The notes: a model not told the origin generated them from the letters alone. A DNA stretch of 11,427 bases from an uncultured Pseudomonadota bacterium (GCA_903854305.1 CAINWC010000289.1:1-11427), one strand, 5' to 3'. Shown: positions 1 through 6,705, counted from the first letter of the stretch. Translations and numbers: made by a program.

Positions 1-66
1 ATTATCGTGGCCATCTTGGCGCGCAAACCTCAGATTCGTGCCCCACCTAAGCGTCGAGGTGTGTGA
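1..66 (+). CDS. C-terminal end of an unidentified protein (partial)
   Basis: Frame 1 is open from the window edge to a TGA at 64-66, giving 21 residues ending in the basic stretch ARKPQIRAPPKRRGV. A basic tail of this kind occurs in transposases and ribosome- or DNA-binding proteins, but it is too short for me to assign a family. It could equally be a chance open frame. Confidence 0.25.
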   Translation: MIVAILARKPQIRAPPKRRGV

Positions 67-254
67 TGAGCATCATCCTGATTCGATACTTGAACTGTCG
101 GCCAAAGCTGAGATGGAGTGCTATTGCCCTGCACTGTAAATGCGCGCTTTCTTGCGTGTTGAATCAACGAAATATCGAGAGTACCGGCTTAAATAGATGC
201 AATCTGCGCCATACAATTATTGAGCACGTCAGTCAAAACCGCTTAATATCAATA

Positions 255-407
255 TCAAGCGGCAAAGTCACCATTCAAATCCCCATAGACCGTCGCCAAC
301 TCAACGTGCGGTGGTAATCTCACGCGGTTTCCTCCTTGTCGGCTTGTCATACGCCTGCCCAACAAGGCTTGCTGTCGCTTGAACGCTCTGCGGTTGAGGG
401 CTGGCAT
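255..407 (-). CDS. Possible small basic protein, 50 residues
   Basis: On the minus strand an ATG at 407-405 opens a 50-codon frame that stops at 257-255. The product starts MPALNRRAFKRQQALLGRRM and is strongly basic over its first 30 residues. An AAGG lies about 8 bases before the ATG. I recognise no family. It may be a remnant of a larger gene or chance. Confidence 0.2.
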   Translation of the reverse strand: MPALNRRAFKRQQALLGRRMTSRQGGNRVRLPPHVELATVYGDLNGDFAA

Positions 408-550
408 CTGACAAACCTTAAACTTAGTTGCCGGATACCATAGATTGGCAACCGTCAGCAGTTGGCCAAAAGTTCAGGTCATCATCGTCCGCTTTGTAGT
501 ATTTCACTTTTTTATATTTTTAACGGTAAGCCTAAGAAATTGCACTAATC

Positions 551-596
551 AAAAGCCGACCCCGAGAATCGGAGCTTGCGACCCATAGCGGACTAC
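551..596 (+). repeat. CGACCCA dispersed motif, copy A
   Basis: First of three diverged copies of a roughly 45-bp sequence: AAAGC-GAC at the left, AATC in the middle, then GCGACCCATAGCGGAC. Similar sequences lie at 914-962 and 2363-2412, all outside genes and in the same orientation. It abuts the stop of the 81-residue membrane protein gene. Confidence 0.4.
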
Positions 597-598
597 CT

Positions 599-844
599 TT
601 AGAAGTGATTATTAATCTCCGATTTTTTTTGCTCAACCTTTTCTTGACCTTCTAATTTTGTAGAACTTCTTTTTCTTAAATCATAAATGCATGCACCAAC
701 ACCTGCTATAACTATTAGAAATGCTTTCCCTTGTTCCCAAGATAGGAGCTTCTCATGGAATAAGAGAAATCCACCAATTATTATTAGGAGAAGACCCCAT
801 ATAAAAATCGGCATTTTCTCTAATGGCAACCATCCTAAACCCAT
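599..844 (-). CDS. Small two-helix membrane protein of unknown function
   Basis: The frame encodes 81 residues. Two hydrophobic segments are visible, roughly residues 12-29 (IFIWGLLLIIIGGFLLF) and 41-55 (AFLIVIAGVGACIY), separated by a short polar loop containing HEKLLSWEQG. They are followed by a highly charged, lysine- and glutamate-rich tail of about 25 residues. The pattern fits a small inner-membrane hairpin with a cytoplasmic tail. An AAGGAAG sequence lies 5 bases before the ATG, which supports this start. The gene stands alone, flanked by two copies of the CGACCCA motif, so it may be part of a small acquired cassette; that is inference. I do not recognise the family. Confidence 0.5.
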   Translation of the reverse strand: MGLGWLPLEKMPIFIWGLLLIIIGGFLLFHEKLLSWEQGKAFLIVIAGVGACIYDLRKRSSTKLEGQEKVEQKKSEINNHF

Positions 845-913
845 ATAACTTCCTTCTCTATGCAGTAAAAATTTGAGAAACTCATTATTGAATTAATTGT
901 AATTGAATTTCTT

Positions 914-962
914 CAAAGCTGACACAGAGAATCGTCACTCCCGACCCACAGCCGTCAGTTGC
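914..962 (+). repeat. CGACCCA dispersed motif, copy B
   Basis: Second copy, containing AAAGCTGAC, then GAATCGTCACTCCCGACCC. Similarity to copy C appears to extend about 20 bases further left (AATTG...TCAAAGC). It lies just upstream of the 81-residue membrane protein gene. Confidence 0.4.
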
Positions 963-1171
963 CAATTTTGAGATATCGTCAGCTAAGCAGAGTAAAGCAG
1001 TCATTTTGATTTGGAAAGTAACTTCAGCCTCGGCCATAGCAGTAGTTCAAATAGAGGCTTCACTACTGATTTTTATAGGTTGATTGTAATTTATTTAACT
1101 AAAAAGTTAGTTGCGAACCCATATGAACTTTTAATAAAGCATAATTAAAGCGACTGCATTTAGCACTTAAT
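963..1171. other. Intergenic, no gene seen
   Basis: AT-rich spacer downstream of the L,D-transpeptidase gene. It contains a short inverted repeat (AACTAA/TTAGTT, about 1101-1116) that could form a weak hairpin on the minus strand, without a U-tract strong enough to call a terminator. Confidence 0.4.
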
Positions 1172-2083
1172 CTACAGAGCCTTCAAGGCAAGCGTAACGT
1201 CTCGCGCCACACCATCTTTTCGCTCCAAGACATCTGCAGCTCGTAACCAGTCTATTTGATCACTCAACAGCGCATCGCGTGCCAACTGTTCAAGTACATT
1301 AAAGGTGACATCGCTTTCATTATAAACATCTTGATGCGCCTCAAGAAAAATTCGTCCATCCGATTCTGTTAGTAACAATGGGGCATAAACTATGCTGCCA
1401 GTTGCTCCACGCGCTATCTGTGCAAACAGCGCCTCAATATCGTCGGGATGCAACCGTATGCAGCCATGACTCTGGAAATGATAAATGCTGGCCGGGGCGA
1501 TGGTGCCATGAATGCCAACCGACGTCATGCTAAGCCCCAGCCAGTACTTACCAAGAGGATTGTCAGGACCTGGCGGCACCTCTGTTTCTACCATTTGGCC
1601 TTCGCGCCACATCTCCTCCTGAATGGATTTTGGTACACGCCAAGCCTTATTGACGGCCTTGTCAATCACAATAAAATCGCCTGTTGGAGTCGGCCAACTT
1701 GGCTTACCAAGTCCCACTGGGTAAGCTGCGATCAACTGCCAATCTCGAAAATAATAGAGCATGCGCTGCGGCAGGTTAATGAGCAGACCATTCTCAAGCA
1801 ATTCTGGCGCTATGTGCCGATTGTCGACCGCCAGCTTCTTTCCTGGCAATAGCTTGGCGTCATAAATCAAAGCATTATCGCGCGCCAGCACTGCTGCCGA
1901 CACACCAAAGCGTGCGCCAATCTTAATAAGATAGTCGCCAGATTGAACGGTGTATTCAAACACCCCACCTGTAATGGGAAAGGCTAAAGACTCTGCAATT
2001 GCACTTGGCTGATAGGACAGAGTGCAGACTAAGATAACAAACCATATAATTCGCAAACTCATGCTCCTATTATCATTATCCAT
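1172..2083 (-). CDS. Secreted LysM / L,D-transpeptidase (YkuD domain)
   Basis: The 303-residue product resembles the ErfK/YbiS/YcfS/YnhG group of L,D-transpeptidases. These act in the periplasm on peptidoglycan, making 3-3 cross-links or attaching proteins to meso-diaminopimelate. A signal peptide is visible (hydrophobic core at about 11-22, cleavage probably after AIA at 30). A LysM-type peptidoglycan-binding segment follows at about 43-86 (YTVQSGDYLIKIGARFGV). The YkuD catalytic domain spans about 98-235. Its signature residues are present: His192 in HGT, and Ser205-His206-Gly207-Cys208-Ile-Arg210 with Cys208 as nucleophile. About 65 residues follow the domain. The first ATG has AAGG close upstream; a second ATG at residue 8 would give a more conventional signal peptide, but its AGGAG lies only one base away. 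It is monocistronic as far as can be seen. Confidence 0.9.
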   Translation of the reverse strand: MDNDNRSMSLRIIWFVILVCTLSYQPSAIAESLAFPITGGVFEYTVQSGDYLIKIGARFGVSAAVLARDNALIYDAKLLPGKKLAVDNRHIAPELLENGLLINLPQRMLYYFRDWQLIAAYPVGLGKPSWPTPTGDFIVIDKAVNKAWRVPKSIQEEMWREGQMVETEVPPGPDNPLGKYWLGLSMTSVGIHGTIAPASIYHFQSHGCIRLHPDDIEALFAQIARGATGSIVYAPLLLTESDGRIFLEAHQDVYNESDVTFNVLEQLARDALLSDQIDWLRAADVLERKDGVARDVTLALKAL

Positions 2084-2158
2084 TGGCCTTCTGGTATTTA
2101 CAGTTTAACGGGTTAGTGCATAGGCTTGAATCCGTGCAAACACTTAATAGTTTAGGTT

Positions 2159-2302
2159 TTATATGCTTGGAATTTTGTCGTACATCTTACGCACCAACCA
2201 TTTGCGTAATTCTTCAATAGCTAACATGCCAATCGCAAATACAATGGCAATTTCCAATACATGTGCTTCAAGTGGAGATGTTCCCAAGAGATGTTGAGCC
2301 TG
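2159..2302 (-). pseudogene. Remnant of a P-type cation ATPase C-terminus
   Basis: Reading the minus strand from 2302 to a TAA at 2161-2159 gives 47 residues, QAQHLLGTSPLEAHVLEIAI..., ending in the segment EELRKWLVRKMYDKIPSI. A hydrophobic helix followed by EELRKWLVR is how many bacterial calcium- or cation-transporting P-type ATPases end. An in-frame TGA lies immediately upstream (2305-2303) and nothing else of an ATPase is visible, so this looks like the surviving tail of a deleted gene. The family call is from recollection of the C-terminal pattern and is only moderately sure. Confidence 0.45.
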
Positions 2303-2362
2303 TCAGCCTCTCAAAATTACCACCTATAAGCAGTCTGTGGTAATAATTGAAGTGAAATACCT

Positions 2363-2412
2363 CAAAGCAGACGCTGGATTTCTTCACTCGCGACCCACCT
2401 GAGACGTTCGCT
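2363..2412 (+). repeat. CGACCCA dispersed motif, copy C
   Basis: Third copy, containing AAAGCAGAC, then TTCACTCGCGACCCACC and GAGACGTTCGC. It lies between the ATPase remnant and the 3' end of relA. Confidence 0.4.
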
Positions 2413-2528
2413 TAAGTTCACTAAATGACGGCAACATCCCCTCAGTAGACATTGAGAGTTTTTCATAAAATTGAGCTAAACCTAAAGCTAACTTTATGCT
2501 AAGGTTAAAAGTAACCGTAATATAGTCG

Positions 2529-4745
2529 CTAAACTCGCTGTCGCGCCGCAATGACGTTCGGCACTTGCTGTATCAGCGCCAATAGGCGACTGAGTTGCTC
2601 TATATCCAAGATTTCGATCGAAAACTGCATCAGCGCCAGATTGTTCCTGCTCATGGTATTGGCCTTGGTGGCATTGATTTTTTCCCGGACGAATAGGTCA
2701 CTGATGTCGCGTAGTAAGCCTTGGCGGTCATGGGCTTCCACTTCAATATCGACGACTGTACTGTCCTGCTGACCCCACTGTACGCTAAGCACGCGGTTGC
2801 GCCGACCCTCTGGCAGGCGCGCGATGAAGGCGCAGGCTCTGCGATGGATGGTCACGCCGTGATCGCAAGTGAGGTAGCCAACAATCACATCTGGTGGCAC
2901 AGGTTTGCAGCATTTGGCAGTGCTAGTTTGCAGGTTCCCAACGCCTTCGACCACGACCCCAGTCTGAGATGGTGACGCAGTGATGCGTCTAGGGGTGAGT
3001 GGCCGAGTAGCTTCATCCGGTCTAGGTGCTGCCTCCGCCTGAATGGCGAGCACGACTTGATGTTCGCTGACATCTCCGCGCCCAATAGCGGCCAAAAAAT
3101 CTTCAAGTTTCTGAAATTGCAGTTTCTGTGCGATTTTTTCCTGATTGATGGCGCCGACACCGGCCCGGTGTAGCTCGCGATCTAATCTCGCCCGACCCTG
3201 TGCCACGTTTTCATCGAAATGCTGGTATTTGAACCAATGCCTGACCTTGGCGCGTACGCTCGGGCTTTGCAGGAAACCAAGCGTGGTATTGAGCCAGTCA
3301 CGGCTGGGCGAACCATATTTTGAAGTCAGGATTTCCACGCGCTGGCCGTTTTGCAGCTTGGTATTGAGTGGCACGATGCTACCATTCACCTTTGCGCCAC
3401 GCGTGCGGTGCCCCAGATCGGTATGCAGTGTGTAGGCGAAGTCGATTGGGGTGGCACCTTTGGGCAGGTCGATGACCTTACCCTGCGGCGTAAGTACATA
3501 GACTTTATCCTGAAACAGTTCGCTCTTGAATTGTTCCAGTAGGTCGCCGCTGTCGGAGACTTCGTCCTTCCATGCCAGTATCTGACGCAGCCAGGCAACT
3601 TTTTCGTCAAATTTGGTATCGGATTTACCGCCCTCCTTGTAACGCCAGTGTGCTGCGACTCCCAGCTCAGAATGCTGGTGCATATCAAAGGTGCGGATCT
3701 GAACCTCCAGCGCCAGTCCACGCGGGCCACTGACGGCGGTATGCAGCGAACGGTAATTATTGCTCTTGGGGCGAGCGATGTAGTCATCGAACTCACCAGG
3801 AATGGGCTGCCATAGGTTGTGAATCAGGCCCAGTACTGCGTAGCAGTCCTTGATGTCGTCGACCAGAATCCTTACCGCACGTACATCATAGAGTTCGCTG
3901 AAATCCAGATGCTTGCTCTTCATCTTCTTGATGATGCTGTAGATGTGCTTGGGGCGTCCACTCACGTCTCCCTTGATGTCAGCTTGGCCCAACTCGTATT
4001 TTAGCTGGCTCACGACGTCAATGATATATTGCTCCCGGTCGACGCGGCGCTCATCCAGCATTTTTGCGACATCCTTGTAGAGCTGAGGTTCCAGATAGCG
4101 TAGCGAGAGGTCTTCCAACTCCCATTTGATCTGCCACACACCGAGGCGGTTGGCCAGTGGCGCAAAGATTCCTTGGCTTTCCTGCGCAATTCGCTTCTGC
4201 TGGTCCGGGCTGGCGCCAGACAATCGGCGCAAGGTCTGCGTGCGCTCAGCCAGCTTGATCAGTACCACTCGGATGTCTTGCACCATGGCCAGCAGCATTC
4301 TGCGCAGGCTTTCTATCTGCTGTGCGTGGTCGCTGTTTTTTCGGTCTGGGCTGTGCAGGCCTTCGATCTCGCTGAATTCCTGGATTTGCTCCATGCGTGA
4401 AATGCCTTCAACCAAGCCAGCAATGTTGGCACCGAAACGAGTTCCCAGCGTTGCCCGCCAGTCGCCCAAATACTCCGGCACTGCATGCAATATAGTGGCA
4501 GCGATTGTTTCTACATCCATGTTCATGTCGATGAGGATTGTCGCTGCGCCCAGTGCATGCTGCAAAAGTGGCGCACCCGTCAGCTCTACGTGACCGGAAT
4601 AGAGCGGGGTAGCTAAGTCGCAGGCATGGCGAATCAACTCGACTTCTGTCGTCGAGAAACGCTTCATTGAAGATTCGATCCATGAAGCAACATTGCTCTC
4701 ATTCGAAGCGAGTAAAGTAGAAGTTGGGTTATGGACAGAAATCAT
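2529..4745 (-). CDS. relA: RelA, GTP/ATP pyrophosphokinase, (p)ppGpp synthetase I
   Basis: This 738-residue protein is a full-length long RSH enzyme. On ribosomes stalled with uncharged tRNA it makes the alarmone (p)ppGpp from GTP/GDP and ATP. The N-terminal hydrolase-like domain (about 30-200) is degenerate: where active hydrolases have the catalytic HD pair, this has LHAVPEY (His87-Ala88), so I predict no hydrolysis. The synthetase domain spans about 245-360 and carries GEFDD (317-321). That is the acidic EXDD form typical of monofunctional RelA, where bifunctional Rel/SpoT has RXKD. Next come a TGS domain (about 413-474), a zinc-finger-like KCCKPVPPD...CDHG..H region (611-634), and an ACT domain (about 665-738). 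No strong ribosome binding site precedes the ATG, but length and N-terminus fit the family. It runs divergently from fae. Confidence 0.95.
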   Translation of the reverse strand: MISVHNPTSTLLASNESNVASWIESSMKRFSTTEVELIRHACDLATPLYSGHVELTGAPLLQHALGAATILIDMNMDVETIAATILHAVPEYLGDWRATLGTRFGANIAGLVEGISRMEQIQEFSEIEGLHSPDRKNSDHAQQIESLRRMLLAMVQDIRVVLIKLAERTQTLRRLSGASPDQQKRIAQESQGIFAPLANRLGVWQIKWELEDLSLRYLEPQLYKDVAKMLDERRVDREQYIIDVVSQLKYELGQADIKGDVSGRPKHIYSIIKKMKSKHLDFSELYDVRAVRILVDDIKDCYAVLGLIHNLWQPIPGEFDDYIARPKSNNYRSLHTAVSGPRGLALEVQIRTFDMHQHSELGVAAHWRYKEGGKSDTKFDEKVAWLRQILAWKDEVSDSGDLLEQFKSELFQDKVYVLTPQGKVIDLPKGATPIDFAYTLHTDLGHRTRGAKVNGSIVPLNTKLQNGQRVEILTSKYGSPSRDWLNTTLGFLQSPSVRAKVRHWFKYQHFDENVAQGRARLDRELHRAGVGAINQEKIAQKLQFQKLEDFLAAIGRGDVSEHQVVLAIQAEAAPRPDEATRPLTPRRITASPSQTGVVVEGVGNLQTSTAKCCKPVPPDVIVGYLTCDHGVTIHRRACAFIARLPEGRRNRVLSVQWGQQDSTVVDIEVEAHDRQGLLRDISDLFVREKINATKANTMSRNNLALMQFSIEILDIEQLSRLLALIQQVPNVIAARQRV

Positions 4746-4879
4746 GAAATATTATCGCATCAAAGTGCATTGCTAACAGCTTGCTATGTCGCCTAACTTA
4801 GACCTAGCTAAACGCAATGCGTTATTAAAAAAATATTAAATCAAAAAAAACACGAAAACTGCACTTAGTGTTTACACGT

Positions 4880-4907
4880 ATTACACATTCAATAAAACAA
4901 GCATAAT
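4880..4907 (+). promoter_or_regulatory. Candidate sigma-70 promoter of fae
   Basis: ATTACA (4880-4885) and CATAAT (4902-4907) are separated by 16 bases and match the -35 and -10 consensus at 4/6 and 5/6 positions. Transcription would start near 4914, giving a leader of about 70 bases. Other pairings are possible in this AT-rich DNA. Confidence 0.35.
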
Positions 4908-4921
4908 ATTTCACGATGTGT

Positions 4922-4937
4922 ATGTGCATAGGCACAT
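4922..4937 (+). promoter_or_regulatory. fae leader hairpin 1
   Basis: ATGTGC-ATAG-GCACAT: a perfect 6-bp stem with a 4-base loop, inside the predicted 5' untranslated region of fae. It lies 34 bases before the ribosome binding site. Confidence 0.45.
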
Positions 4938-4950
4938 TTCATTATCAACA

Positions 4951-4967
4951 GTTCATATCGAATGAAC
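4951..4967 (+). promoter_or_regulatory. fae leader hairpin 2, just before the ribosome binding site
   Basis: GTTCAT-ATCGA-ATGAAC: a perfect 6-bp stem with a 5-base loop, ending 3 bases before the AAAGGA ribosome binding site (4971-4976). It contains the upstream ATG at 4962, which argues that this ATG is not the start of fae. Confidence 0.45.
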
Positions 4968-4985
4968 TTGAAAGGATGGAAAACC

Positions 4986-5522
4986 ATGAATACATTGAAA
5001 ATAAACAAAGTGTTTGTAGGTGAGGCATTGGTTGGCGAAGGTAATGAAGTCGCTCATGTGGATCTTATTATTGGGCCTCGTGGCAGTGGTGCAGAAACAG
5101 CCTTTTGCATTGCACTGACAAATCAAAAACGTGGCGATAACGCATTGCTATCAGTGGTTGCGCCTAATTTAATGACTAAACCACCATCAGTGATGTTCAA
5201 TAAAGTAGATATCAAAAATGCTAAGCAGGCGGTACAGATGTTCGGACCAGCGCAATGTGGCGTAGCTGCTGCAGTTGCTGACAGCGTCAAGGAAGGTGTT
5301 ATTCCTATTGAGGAAGCCAATGATCTATTTATCTGTGTGGGTGTTTTCATTCACTGGGACGCAGAAGATAACGCTAAAATTCAGGACTGGAATTACCAAG
5401 CGACCAAGCTGGCACTTAAACGTGCGGTCGAGGGGTTACCAACACCTGCTGAGGTAATAGCCCAAGAACAAGTCGCACACCATCCACTCGCGGCGCATGA
5501 CTATAAAAAGGGTGGGTTCTAG
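4986..5522 (+). CDS. fae: Formaldehyde-activating enzyme (Fae)
   Basis: Fae catalyses condensation of formaldehyde with tetrahydromethanopterin in the cytoplasm, giving methylene-H4MPT, the entry step of H4MPT-linked formaldehyde oxidation in methylotrophs. The sequence is Fae-like throughout: [20 protein letters not shown] (residues 11-30) holds the conserved His24, corresponding to the histidine implicated in catalysis; [24 protein letters not shown] and [10 protein letters not shown] follow; GVFIHW lies near 119-124. I start it at 4986 (178 residues), because AAAGGA sits 9 bases before that ATG and the family begins here; the in-frame ATG at 4962 would add eight unlikely residues. Residue 91 is Cys in GPAQCGVA, where the Fae sequence I recall has His. 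No other H4MPT gene is visible, so this may be a stand-alone or second fae copy. Confidence 0.93.
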   Translation: MNTLKINKVFVGEALVGEGNEVAHVDLIIGPRGSGAETAFCIALTNQKRGDNALLSVVAPNLMTKPPSVMFNKVDIKNAKQAVQMFGPAQCGVAAAVADSVKEGVIPIEEANDLFICVGVFIHWDAEDNAKIQDWNYQATKLALKRAVEGLPTPAEVIAQEQVAHHPLAAHDYKKGGF

Positions 5523-5580
5523 AGAATCTCTTTTTTTGGAAGATCATTGCTAACGCCCCAAGTATCAAGGAGTGAATAGA

Positions 5581-5775
5581 ATGGCAAAAATAGAACAGCA
5601 GGAATTGGATAAACGTCGCGCCAAGGTTATCTCTGACGTAAAAGATTTGGTCGAAAAATATCGAGCAATATTAACTTGGGATGTGCCAGATATAGATGAA
5701 GAATTTGCAGATAAACTTATCATAATGGAGTTTCGCAAGGCATTAGATCATATTGAAAAAGAGTTGCTAGACTAA
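5581..5775 (+). CDS. Small acidic protein of unknown function, 64 residues
   Basis: An AAGGAG (5567-5572) lies 8 bases before the ATG at 5581, so I start here and not at the in-frame GTG at 5572, which overlaps the ribosome binding site. The 64-residue product begins MAKIEQQELDKRRAKVISDV. It is predicted to be largely helical: an N-terminal amphipathic helix to about residue 32, a TWDVPDIDEEF turn, then a second helix ending in HIEKELLD. There are no membrane segments or cysteines. It starts 58 bases after fae on the same strand and could be co-transcribed with it. I do not recognise the family; a small helical regulator or binding protein is possible but unproven. Confidence 0.65.
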   Translation: MAKIEQQELDKRRAKVISDVKDLVEKYRAILTWDVPDIDEEFADKLIIMEFRKALDHIEKELLD

Positions 5776-6142
5776 ACGTATCAGGTTAGAAAAGTTCGGC
5801 AGAGTCTTCACAAATACTTCATCGTGATAAAAGTAAGGCTGAAACGCTCGGTTTAAAGGATACCGTTACCATCATACAAGTGCGGCTAGTACACTGTCCG
5901 CTTGGTGCACGAGGGTATTAAAAAATTAGATTTTATGAACTTTCTGCCACAGAGTGGTAGCGGACGTTGAAGTTGCTGTTTTGTATATAAAGATCCCGTA
6001 TGTAGCATGATTGTTGAAGCGCATCATATTGAAATCATGTATTCGGGTATTCATTTTTCTTTTATATTCAAATCAATGCCGTGAACGTTTTTTTAGCGAA
6101 TCTACATCTTAATATCGAATACCTTGGACATAGGGTGATAAC
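5776..6142. other. Intergenic, no gene seen
   Basis: No coding frame with a credible start or composition. The stretch ends where the GGGGTCAGCATC repeats begin. A 100-codon frame opening at 6081 is an accident of the repeats (see rejected items). Confidence 0.5.
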
Positions 6143-6210
6143 TAACCAAAGGGGTCAGCATCAATTAACTTTTGAACTCAACAAATTCCCCAGACGTCCA
6201 CGCATAGAAC
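6143..6210 (+). repeat. 68-bp direct repeat, first copy (left end of MITE-like element)
   Basis: Begins TAACCAAAGGGGTCAGCATC and ends CGCATAGAAC. It differs at one base from 6236-6303, 93 bases downstream. A truncated 22-bp copy lies between them at 6211-6232. The 93-base spacing keeps the reading frame, so the FPRRPRIEL peptide appears twice. Together they are a tandem duplication of one end of the element at 6242-6389. Confidence 0.8.
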
Positions 6211-6235
6211 TAACCAAAGGGGTCAGCATCAATAA

Positions 6236-6303
6236 TAACCAAAGGGGTCAGCATCAATTAACTTTTGAGCTCAACAAATTCCCCAGACGTCCACGCATAG
6301 AAC
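6236..6303 (+). repeat. 68-bp direct repeat, second copy
   Basis: The second copy of the repeat starting at 6143. It forms the left end of the more complete MITE-like element. Confidence 0.8.
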
Positions 6304-6389
6304 TAGCCGAAATACCCCCACACCTCGTACAACGAAACCTTAATTGCCCCCTGCTTTTACGCGATAAAGTTCAGCGATGCTGACCCCTT
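6242..6389. mobile_element. MITE-like element 1, derived from an IS200-like (RAYT) transposon
   Basis: This element of about 148 bp is bounded by a perfect 14-bp inverted repeat, AAGGGGTCAGCATC (6242-6255) and its complement (6376-6389). Inside, on the plus strand, the frame reads PRRPRIELAEIPPHLVQR. That closely resembles the N-terminus of Y1 (transposase_17/RAYT) proteins, which often begin MPRRxRI-L-xxPxHxVQRG. The rest of the transposase is missing, so I read it as an internally deleted, non-autonomous copy. The link to the RAYT N-terminus is from memory of the family. Confidence 0.6.
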
Positions 6390-6458
6390 CAGGTGCTCTT
6401 TCAGGTGTTGTCTCATCGCTATCAACCACTGTGCAGCATCCGTTAAAAGCTAATGATG

Positions 6459-6476
6459 TTGGCTGTCTTCAGCCAA
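6459..6476 (+). other. Perfect hairpin between the MITE-like elements
   Basis: TTGGCTG-TCTT-CAGCCAA: a 7-bp stem with a 4-base loop, followed by ATTTACAATTGTTT. It could be a weak terminator or a structural trace of an insertion. Its flanks (6396-6526) carry no gene. Confidence 0.4.
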
Positions 6477-6528
6477 TTTACAATTGTTTACGCCAGCCCA
6501 ACATTCAAGACTATGGCTTTTAACTTAT

Positions 6529-6676
6529 GTAAGCTACATTAACTTTTTTAGCTAAACAAAATGCCCGTACGTCTACGCATAAACTAGCCGAAATAATCCA
6601 GCACCTCGTACAACGAGACGTTAATTGAACTCCCTGCTTTTTACGCGAGAAAATAAAGCGATGCTGACCCCTTTGG
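6529..6676. mobile_element. MITE-like element 2, older copy with degenerate left end
   Basis: This is colinear with element 1 from ATTAACTTTT through ACGTCTACGCATA, AACTAGCCGAAATA and CACCTCGTACAACGA to the right end GATGCTGACCCCTTTGG (6660-6676). The right end is the exact 17-bp complement of the left end CCAAAGGGGTCAGCATC at 6146-6162. With one missing base restored, the plus strand encodes MPVRLRIELAEIIQHLVQR, again a RAYT N-terminus. The left terminus has decayed (GTAAGCTAC for GTCAGCATC), so this copy is probably older. Confidence 0.6.
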
Positions 6677-6705
6677 GTGGTAAACGAGTGCGCCCTACGC
6701 GGGCT
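6676..6705 (-). repeat. Solo, diverged REP sequence
   Basis: CGCCCTACGCGGGCT (6691-6705) is identical to the foot of the right REP at 10942-10956, including the CTAC (GTAG on the minus strand) at 6695-6698. About 19 of the last 22 bases match. The hairpin half is diverged and directly abuts or overlaps the right end of MITE-like element 2. Confidence 0.6.

Larger units (their letters stand above)
67..598. other. Gene-poor stretch, probably decayed DNA
   Basis: I see no convincing gene on either strand. An 84-codon frame on the plus strand (63-317) has irregular composition and no ribosome binding site. A 50-codon frame on the minus strand is listed separately. The right end holds the first copy of the CGACCCA motif. 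Confidence 0.4.
4746..4985 (+). promoter_or_regulatory. relA-fae divergent intergenic region with A-tracts
   Basis: A 240-bp region separates the divergent relA and fae starts. It contains A-rich runs (about 4826-4858) that could act as an UP element for fae. It also holds a candidate fae promoter and a leader with two hairpins (separate entries). Confidence 0.5.

Noticed and set aside
63..317. 84-codon plus-strand frame
   Set aside because: No ribosome binding site, irregular composition, no recognisable motif. It overlaps the fragment ending at 66.
1448..1852. 134-codon frame opposite the L,D-transpeptidase
   Set aside because: Antisense shadow of a gene with clear catalytic motifs.
4126..4593. 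155-codon frame opposite relA, and other long frames within 2551-4683
   Set aside because: Shadows of the relA reading frame; the domain evidence supports only relA.
4962..4985. Upstream ATG as the start of fae
   Set aside because: It lies in a leader hairpin, lacks its own ribosome binding site, and would extend Fae beyond the family N-terminus.
5521..5537. Terminator after fae (AGAG-AAT-CTCT followed by seven T)
   Set aside because: A 4-bp stem is too weak to call, and the next gene could be read through.
6143..6303. CRISPR-like array of repeats
   Set aside because: Only three unequal copies with spacings of 68 and 25 bases, transposon ends inside, and no cas genes.
6081..6383. 100-codon plus-strand frame across the GGGGTCAGCATC repeats
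   Set aside because: It is produced by the in-frame 93-base duplication and the transposase N-terminal stub. It has no ribosome binding site and crosses the element ends.
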